Origin: Sphingopyxis sp.
GTDB taxonomy: Bacteria > Pseudomonadota > Alphaproteobacteria > Sphingomonadales > Sphingomonadaceae
Length of the DNA stretch: 64,000 bases
Direction of reading: 5' to 3'
Assembly (NCBI GenBank): GCA_016793775.1
Contig: JAEULK010000076.1
Span: forward strand, 1 to 64,000
Shown here: one piece after another, positions 59,084 to 64,000 of the stretch
Layout of the letters: each line of letters starts with the position of its first letter
How positions within the stretch are numbered: position 1 is the stretch's first letter
The notes under the pieces: generated by a model
Seen by the model: the letters and a program-made list of their open reading frames with translations, nothing else
The model's database searches: none
What the model was told of the DNA's origin: nothing
Position numbers and translations under genes: made by a program

Positions 59084-60202
59084 TTACAGCGTCTGGAGCA
59101 GGCGCTCGACGAGCTGGCGGCGGGGGTCGATCGACGAGATCAGGCAATATTCGTCGAGCGTATGCGCGCCGTCGCCATCGACGCCAAGGCCGTCGAGCGT
59201 CGGAATACCGAGCGCGGCGGTGAAATTGCCGTCGGAGCCGCCGCCGACCATCGGGACTTCGGCGAGATCGAAGCCGAGCGCCGCAGCTTCGCTACGGGCC
59301 GTCTCGAAGAGGCTCGCGACGCCTTCGCTGCGTTCATAGGCAGGCCGGTTGATCCCGCCGCCGACTTTCACCGCGACATCGGGGCCGACCGGCTCGAGTC
59401 CGAGAATGGCGCGCTCCATCCGTTCGCCCTCGGCGCTATTGGTGATGCGCACGTCGACCGCGAAACGGCACTGATGCGGCACGACATTGATCGCTGTGCC
59501 GCCGCTGACCTTGCTGACCGTCGCGGTCGTGCCGCGATCATAGTCGGTCATGTCCTCGATATTGAGTATCTGGCGCGCGGCCTCGCGGATTGCGCTGCGT
59601 CCGTCCTGGTGGCGCGATCCCGCGTGCGCGGGGCGGCCTTCGACCTCGACGTCGAACCAGCCCACGCCCTTGCGCGCAGTGACCGCAGCGCCGCCGGGCC
59701 GCGCGGGCTCCATCACGAGCACATGGCTCGACCGGCGCCCGAGGTCCTCGACAAGCGCGCGCGTCGTCGGGCTGCCGATCTCTTCGTCGGGCGAGAGGAG
59801 GAAACGGATCGGCCGGCCGATCGCGGCGCCGAGGCGCGCCGCATTGCGAAACGCCACCAGCGCCAGATAGATGCCGCCCTTCATGTCATAGACGCCGGGT
59901 CCGTAAAGCCGGTCGCCGTCGCGGCGGACCGGGAGCGGCCCCGCAAGCGTGCCGACGGGATGAACGGTGTCGACATGGGTGACGACAAGAATCCCGGGCC
60001 GGCCATTGTCCGTACCGGCGTGGAGTACCGCGCAATCGCCGAGCCCGTCGCGGCCCGGAATGCGTTCGACCCGGATCGGCTCGCCGGCGACCTCCTTGAG
60101 AATCATGTCCTGCATCGCGTTGATCGCGGCGGCGTCGTGGGTGGGGCTTTCGAGCGTGAGCCATCGGCTAAGCGTCGCTACCGCTTGTTCGTCTGATGTC
60201 AT
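59084..60202 (-). CDS. M20-family metallopeptidase (carboxypeptidase-G2-like)
   Basis: 372 aa from ATG 60202 (AAGAAGG upstream). Zinc ligands and base are complete: VVTHVDTVHP, YGPGVYDMKGG, LLSPDEEIGS, and a late GDGAHTLDEYC. RKGVGWFDVEVEGRPAHAG marks the dimerisation lid. No signal peptide, so it acts in the cytosol, probably trimming an amino-acyl or N-acyl-amino-acid bond after uptake. Divergent from the IclR regulator at 60304, which may repress it. Confidence 0.9.
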   Translation of the reverse strand: MTSDEQAVATLSRWLTLESPTHDAAAINAMQDMILKEVAGEPIRVERIPGRDGLGDCAVLHAGTDNGRPGILVVTHVDTVHPVGTLAGPLPVRRDGDRLYGPGVYDMKGGIYLALVAFRNAARLGAAIGRPIRFLLSPDEEIGSPTTRALVEDLGRRSSHVLVMEPARPGGAAVTARKGVGWFDVEVEGRPAHAGSRHQDGRSAIREAARQILNIEDMTDYDRGTTATVSKVSGGTAINVVPHQCRFAVDVRITNSAEGERMERAILGLEPVGPDVAVKVGGGINRPAYERSEGVASLFETARSEAAALGFDLAEVPMVGGGSDGNFTAALGIPTLDGLGVDGDGAHTLDEYCLISSIDPRRQLVERLLQTL

Positions 60203-60303
60203 GCTGGGCCTTCTTGCTGCTGAGTCGATGCCCGGCCGAAGGGCTTGACGAGTCATAGGCGATGCTGTCATCTCGTTCAACATGACAAATCCAGTTCACA
60301 TAT

Positions 60304-61071
60304 ATGAACGATAGCGTTCGCTCCGCCTCGCGCGTTCTCGACCTTCTCGAACTGCTCGCGGGAGCCGAGAACGGGCTGTCGCTTGCCGAGGCGTGCGAGC
60401 GGCTTTGCGCGCCCAAGAGCAGCACTTTGATGCTGCTGCGGACCCTCGCGGGCCGCGGTTATGCGGTGCGGGGCGAAGGCGATCGCTACCGGCTTCACGC
60501 GGACTTCCGCAGCGGCGGTTTCGGCTGGGGCGGGCAGGCTGCGCGCCTCGTCGCGGTCGCCGAGCCCGTGCTGCGCGAGCTTGCCGACACGATCGGCGAG
60601 ACCGCGATCCTCGCGACCCTCACCGACAAGGGCATGGTGCGGCTGCTCGCCAAGGCGGTGACGCACGAGAATATCCGCTACGATATCGACCTCGGGCAGG
60701 AGTTGCCCGCCTATTGCACCGCGATCGGCCGCGTCCTCCTCGCGCAGATGCCGCGCGAGGCGCGCGCGCCCTTCCTCGACCGCATCGATCCGGTGGCGGT
60801 CACCCCGCACAGCCTGACCGACCGTGCCGCGATCGAGGCGCGGATCGACGAGGCGGCGCGCGAGGGCATATCGGTCGTTGCCGAGGAATATGCGCTTGGC
60901 GGGACCGGCGCGGCGGTGCCGATCCGGCTCGCCGATGGCCGCGTCGTCGGGGCTGTCAACGCGGGCTGCATCTCGCCGCGCTTCGTCGGCAAGGAAGTGG
61001 CGGTAGCAGACGCCTTGCGCGCTGCGGCTTCGGCCATTGCGGCGCGCCTCGCCAATCGCGGCGCCGCATGA
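60304..61071 (+). CDS. IclR-family transcriptional regulator
   Basis: 255 aa. N-terminal winged HTH (SASRVLDLLELLAGAENGLS, then LCAPKSSTLMLLRTLAGRGY) and the C-terminal effector domain with ELPAYCTAIGRVLLAQMP and ISVVAEEYALGGTGAAVPI. Start ATG 60304 leaves a 101-bp divergent region with the M20 gene. Its stop overlaps the ketopantoate-reductase-like ATG (ATGA), so it is the first gene of a four-gene operon that it probably controls. Confidence 0.92.
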   Translation: MNDSVRSASRVLDLLELLAGAENGLSLAEACERLCAPKSSTLMLLRTLAGRGYAVRGEGDRYRLHADFRSGGFGWGGQAARLVAVAEPVLRELADTIGETAILATLTDKGMVRLLAKAVTHENIRYDIDLGQELPAYCTAIGRVLLAQMPREARAPFLDRIDPVAVTPHSLTDRAAIEARIDEAAREGISVVAEEYALGGTGAAVPIRLADGRVVGAVNAGCISPRFVGKEVAVADALRAAASAIAARLANRGAA

Positions 61072-62096
61072 GCGGGCGCGTCCTCGTCTGCGGCGCGGGC
61101 GCCGTCGGCGGTTCGGTCGGCGCGGCGCTCGTCGATGCGGGCCATGACGTCGAATTCGTCGATATGGACGGGGATCATGTCGCCGCGCTTCGCGACCCGG
61201 CCCGCGGCCTCGTGATCGAAGGTCCTGTCCGCTCGCGGGCCGGTCCGGTCCGCGCCTGGCGTCCCGATGAGCTTGCGGGACGATGGGACAAGGTCATGAT
61301 CTGCGTGAAGGCGCATCACACAGCCGCCGCGACGACGATGATCGCGCCGCATCTTGCCGACGGCGGCTGCGTGCTCACCTTGCAGAATGGGCTCGCCGCG
61401 CGCCTTGCCGCCGATGTGCTCGGGCGAGCGCGTGTCGTCGTCGGCTTCGTCAATTTCGGGGCCGACCGGACCGGCGACGGCAGGATCATGCTCGGCAACC
61501 GCGGCGCAGTGGCGCTCGGCGAATGGGACGGGACGACGACCGTTCGCCTCGGCGAGCTCTTCCGCTTGCTCGGCGATTTCGAACCCGATGCGATCGCCAC
61601 CCCCGACATCTGGGCCTTCATCTGGGGCAAGCTCGCTTATGCCGCGCTGCTCTTTGCCGAGGCGACCGCGACCGCGGGCATCGCCGCGACGCTCGACCGC
61701 CCAGAACTGCTGCCGCTCTGGCGCAAGCTTGCCGGAGAGGCGATCCGGACGGCGCGCGCCGAAGGCGTCGAGCCCGCAGGATTCAACGGGTTCGACCCCG
61801 AGGCGTTCGGACCGCGAGCGCGCGCCGCCGAAAGCGCCGCGAGCATTCGCGCAATCGCCGATTTCTATCGCGGCGGCGCCAAGTCCCATTCGGGCGTCTG
61901 GCGCGACCTTGCCGTTCACCTTCGTAAGACCGAGGTCGATGCGCAGCTTGGCATGGTCGCGGACATCGCGGCCGCGCGGGGTATCGCGACGCCCGCATTG
62001 TCGGGGCTGATCGCGCTCATCCACCGGATCGAGGGCGGCACGGCGGTCCAGGACGACGTGCATCTCGCGGAGCTCGCCGATGCCCTCGCTGCCTGA
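61068..62096 (+). CDS. Ketopantoate-reductase-family (PanE/ApbA) oxidoreductase
   Basis: 342 aa. Rossmann loop VCGAGAVGGSVGAALVDAG, VKAHHTAAA with the first catalytic Lys region, LQNGLAARLA, FIWGKLAYAAL with the second Lys, and the conserved KSHSGVWRDLAV tail. The family reduces 2-oxo acids to 2-hydroxy acids with NADPH. Setting beside IclR, SDR and deacetylase genes makes a catabolic 2-oxo/2-hydroxy-acid step more likely than pantothenate synthesis. It overlaps the SDR gene by 17 bp. Confidence 0.88.
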   Translation: MSGRVLVCGAGAVGGSVGAALVDAGHDVEFVDMDGDHVAALRDPARGLVIEGPVRSRAGPVRAWRPDELAGRWDKVMICVKAHHTAAATTMIAPHLADGGCVLTLQNGLAARLAADVLGRARVVVGFVNFGADRTGDGRIMLGNRGAVALGEWDGTTTVRLGELFRLLGDFEPDAIATPDIWAFIWGKLAYAALLFAEATATAGIAATLDRPELLPLWRKLAGEAIRTARAEGVEPAGFNGFDPEAFGPRARAAESAASIRAIADFYRGGAKSHSGVWRDLAVHLRKTEVDAQLGMVADIAAARGIATPALSGLIALIHRIEGGTAVQDDVHLAELADALAA

Positions 62097-62838
62097 TCTT
62101 GCCGGCCGCTCCGTCGCCGTCAGCGGTGTCGGCTCGGCTTTCGGCGTTGCGATCGCCGACGCTTTTCATGCGCAGGGCGCCCATGTCTATGGATGCGATC
62201 TCGATCCTTCGGGCTTCGAGGCGCTGGTCGCCTCGGGGATTCGCTGCTCGTCGGTCGATCTTCGCGACCGCGCGGCGGCGGCAGGCTGGATCGAGGCGGT
62301 CGTCGGCGAGGGAAGGGGCATCGATATCCTCGTCAACAATGCCGGCGGTGTCTCTGGACAAGATGCGCAGCCGTTCGAGACGCTGTCCGATGCCGACTGG
62401 GACCTTGTCGTCGACATCAACCTCAACGCGGCGATGGCTCTGTCGCGCGCCGCCACCCGGCATATGGCGGCCGCCGGATCGGGCGCGATCGTCAACATCT
62501 GTTCGGGCGCCTCGCTACGTGCCTCGCTCACCGGCATCCAGGCCTATTGCGCGGCTAAGCACGCGCTTCTCGGACTGACCCGGCAGCTCGCGCACGAGCT
62601 CGGACCGCAGGGTATTCGGGTCAACGCCATCGCACCGGGCCTCGTGCTCACCGGCAAGGCGACGCGCCGCCAATGGGATGCCTATGGCCCGGAGCGACAG
62701 GCGGATATTCTCGGCGGTGTTGCGATGCGCCGGCTCGGCAGCGCGGAGGACATTGCGCGCGCGGCGCTGTTCCTCGCCTCGGACTGGGCGGGGTTCGTGA
62801 CCGGCCAGATATTGAGCGTCGACGGCGGTATCCGGTGA
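62080..62838 (+). CDS. SDR family oxidoreductase
   Basis: 252 aa. NNAG present (VNNAGGVSGQD), catalytic region NICSGAS and YCAAK intact. The Gly-rich loop is atypical: SGVGSAFG instead of TGxxxGxG, so cofactor binding may be altered. ATG 62080 lies within the end of the previous gene. 13 bp before the deacetylase gene. Alcohol/ketone conversion of unknown substrate. Confidence 0.86.
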   Translation: MPSLPDLAGRSVAVSGVGSAFGVAIADAFHAQGAHVYGCDLDPSGFEALVASGIRCSSVDLRDRAAAAGWIEAVVGEGRGIDILVNNAGGVSGQDAQPFETLSDADWDLVVDINLNAAMALSRAATRHMAAAGSGAIVNICSGASLRASLTGIQAYCAAKHALLGLTRQLAHELGPQGIRVNAIAPGLVLTGKATRRQWDAYGPERQADILGGVAMRRLGSAEDIARAALFLASDWAGFVTGQILSVDGGIR

Positions 62839-62851
62839 GGGAGCAAGGATT

Positions 62852-63775
62852 ATGACCGAAGAGACGGCACGCGAGCCCTGGCAATGGGAAGAGGCCGAAT
62901 GGCGCGGGCGCGTGAACCGCGTGCGCGCGGGACGGCGGCTCGCCCCGGCCGCCTGGCCGGACGGCAAGGGGTTTGCGGTCGCCATCTCCTTCGACAGCGA
63001 CCATGAGACCAACGAGCTGCGCGATGGCGGCCATTCGATTTCGCGGCTGAGTTGGGGCGAATATGGCGCGCGCGTCGGCGTGCCGCGTATATTGGACCTG
63101 CTAGCGCGCCATAGCGTGCCCGCGAGTTTCTACGTCCCGGCAGTCGCCGCGCTATTGCATCCCGACGAACAGCGCCGTGTCGTTGCCGAGGGCCATGAGA
63201 TCGGTCTTCACGGCTGGATTCACGAGCGCAATTCGGTTCTGCCCGAAGCGGCCGAACGCGACCTCATGCTGCGCTCGGCCGACACGATCGAGGCGGTCTG
63301 CGGCGAACGCGCGGTCGGTATCCGCACCCCGTCGTGGGATTTCGGGCCGGGTACGCTCCGGACGATCCGCGACATGGGGCTCGCCTATGACAGCTCGCTC
63401 ATGGCCGACGAGGATTGCTACGAGCTGCTGCTCGATGGCGAGGAATGCGGCGTCGCCGAACTCCCCGTCGAATGGATCCGCGACGACGCGCCCTATTTCA
63501 TGATGGACCGCTTCGGATCGGCGCGGCCGCATCTCGCGCCCGGCGACGTGTTCGACATTTACCGCCGCGAGCTCGATGCCGCGTGCGACGCGGGCGGACT
63601 GTTCCAGCTTACCCTCCATCCGCACATCATCGCCGCGCGCTCGCGCATCTGGATTCTCGACGAGTTGCTCGGCCACGCCGCCGCGCGCGGGGCCTGGTTC
63701 GCCACCCACCGCGACGTCGTTGCCCATGCGCGCGCTGCCGTTGCGGGTGCGGGATCGGGCGGAGAAAAAACATGA
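62852..63775 (+). CDS. Polysaccharide-deacetylase-fold (CE4/NodB-like) hydrolase
   Basis: 307 aa, no signal peptide. AVAISFDSDHETN gives the catalytic Asp and metal Asp of the NodB domain, GHEIGLHGWIHERN the H-x3-H zinc motif, and VGIRTPSWDFGPGTLRTIRD the motif-3 Arg-Pro segment. Cytosolic relatives act on small amides such as allantoin or N-formyl/acetyl compounds rather than on polysaccharide. Its place in an IclR-KPR-SDR operon beside M20 and amidohydrolase genes suits hydrolysis of a small amide. Confidence 0.86.
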   Translation: MTEETAREPWQWEEAEWRGRVNRVRAGRRLAPAAWPDGKGFAVAISFDSDHETNELRDGGHSISRLSWGEYGARVGVPRILDLLARHSVPASFYVPAVAALLHPDEQRRVVAEGHEIGLHGWIHERNSVLPEAAERDLMLRSADTIEAVCGERAVGIRTPSWDFGPGTLRTIRDMGLAYDSSLMADEDCYELLLDGEECGVAELPVEWIRDDAPYFMMDRFGSARPHLAPGDVFDIYRRELDAACDAGGLFQLTLHPHIIAARSRIWILDELLGHAAARGAWFATHRDVVAHARAAVAGAGSGGEKT

Positions 63776-63825
63776 ACCTGAAAATGTCTGGTGGGGTCAA
63801 CCCGCAAGGCTGCGTCTTAACCAAC

Positions 63826-63864
63826 GAGGGCGGGCCCTTCAGGCCGAATCAAGTGCCCGCCCTC
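63826..63864 (+). terminator. Inverted repeat before the final gene, possible attenuator or terminator
   Basis: Perfect 10-bp arms GAGGGCGGGC (63826-63835) and GCCCGCCCTC (63855-63864) around a 19-base loop. No T-run follows, so intrinsic termination is uncertain. It lies 50 bp after the deacetylase stop and just before AAGGAG of the next gene, so it could end the IclR operon or sit in the 5' leader of the next transcript. Confidence 0.5.
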
Positions 63865-63888
63865 ACTTCAAAGGAGCCGCTGTCCGCC

Positions 63889-64000
63889 ATGAAAGCGAAA
63901 CTGTCCTTCCAGTCGTCCCTTGCGAGGACCTGTCTCGGGGCCACGGCCGCAGCGGCTCTTCTTGCCCTTTCGGCCGCTTCGGCTGCGCAGGCGCCCGCCG
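63889..64000 (+). CDS. Exported protein, N-terminal part only (cut by window edge)
   Basis: ATG at 63889 after AAGGAG (63871-63876). The 37 visible residues are a long signal peptide: basic start MKAKLSFQSSLARTC, an Ala/Leu-rich core, and an AASAAQAPA cleavage region. Such leaders precede TonB-dependent receptors in this window, and a receptor for the IclR-operon substrate would fit, but nothing of the mature protein is visible. Confidence 0.75.
   Translation, partial: MKAKLSFQSSLARTCLGATAAAALLALSAASAAQAPA

Noticed and set aside
1-64000. tRNA, rRNA or riboswitch genes
   Set aside because: No cloverleaf with a GTTCGA-type T-arm, no rRNA core sequence and no recognisable riboswitch core was seen in the intergenic gaps; a covariance-model scan would be decisive.

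Overview
The window looks like chromosomal DNA of a GC-rich alphaproteobacterium of the order Sphingomonadales, possibly Sphingopyxis-like. This is inferred from four large TonB-dependent receptors, the dense set of acyl-CoA, aldehyde and amidohydrolase genes, tight ATGA-coupled operons, and dispersed palindromic repeats of a type common in sphingomonads. No rRNA, tRNA, phage or CRISPR locus was seen. Almost everything is catabolic or transport accessory gene content.

Region 1 (1-20.3 kb) is a CoA-thioester catabolic island. An IS5-type transposase tail sits at the left edge. A TetR regulator diverges from an SDR dehydrogenase, an MFS transporter and a DUF35/thiolase-fold pair. Facing these is a five-gene minus-strand operon: ACMSD-like amidohydrolase, cytochrome P450, aldehyde dehydrogenase, class III CoA-transferase, Gfo/Idh oxidoreductase. 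A second DUF35/thiolase-fold pair diverges from it. Near-identical 15-bp operators (915-929 and 11513-11527) suggest that one TetR controls both arms. A second minus-strand operon carries a 102-aa orphan protein, an acyl-CoA ligase, a crotonase with rearranged domain order, an atypical CaiB-like protein and a YtcJ-like amidohydrolase. It diverges from another acyl-CoA ligase. Together these would oxidise, activate and shorten an unknown hydrophobic substrate.

Region 2 (20.4-23.7 kb) is a metal-resistance remnant: an in-frame fusion of a DUF2946-like leader to the 3' end of copB, a YnfA-type membrane protein, a MerR regulator and a divergent CDF-like transporter with a textbook MerR promoter. 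A MarR regulator and a broken IS3 orfA follow.

Region 3 (23.74-33.46 kb) lies between the outer ends of two broken IS3-family elements. It holds a TonB receptor, a cupin and a PrpE-like ligase on the minus strand. On the plus strand are an AraC regulator, an SDR, E1-alpha and E1-beta of a 2-oxoacid/acetoin-type dehydrogenase, a free-standing 76-aa lipoyl protein and a lipoate-ligase homologue. No E2 or E3 is present, so this is a candidate minimal lipoyl-dependent system.

Region 4 (33.8-40.8 kb): a TetR regulator and MFS exporter diverge from a TonB receptor, class III aminotransferase, PfkB kinase and class II aldolase operon.

Region 5 (41-64 kb) looks like an amino-acid or peptide utilisation block. 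A minus-strand series runs ECF sigma, cystathionine-lyase-like enzyme, TonB receptor, VCBS-repeat secreted protein. Two DAACS symporters are coupled respectively to an Lrp regulator and a RidA protein. There are three exported amidohydrolases (one lacks the HxH metal motif, one is fused to a CIA30-like domain), a 1027-aa TonB receptor and an M20 peptidase. An IclR, ketopantoate-reductase-like, SDR and CE4-deacetylase operon ends the block, and a new exported protein is cut by the right edge. All functions are inferred from motifs and context by reading the sequence; no database search was run.
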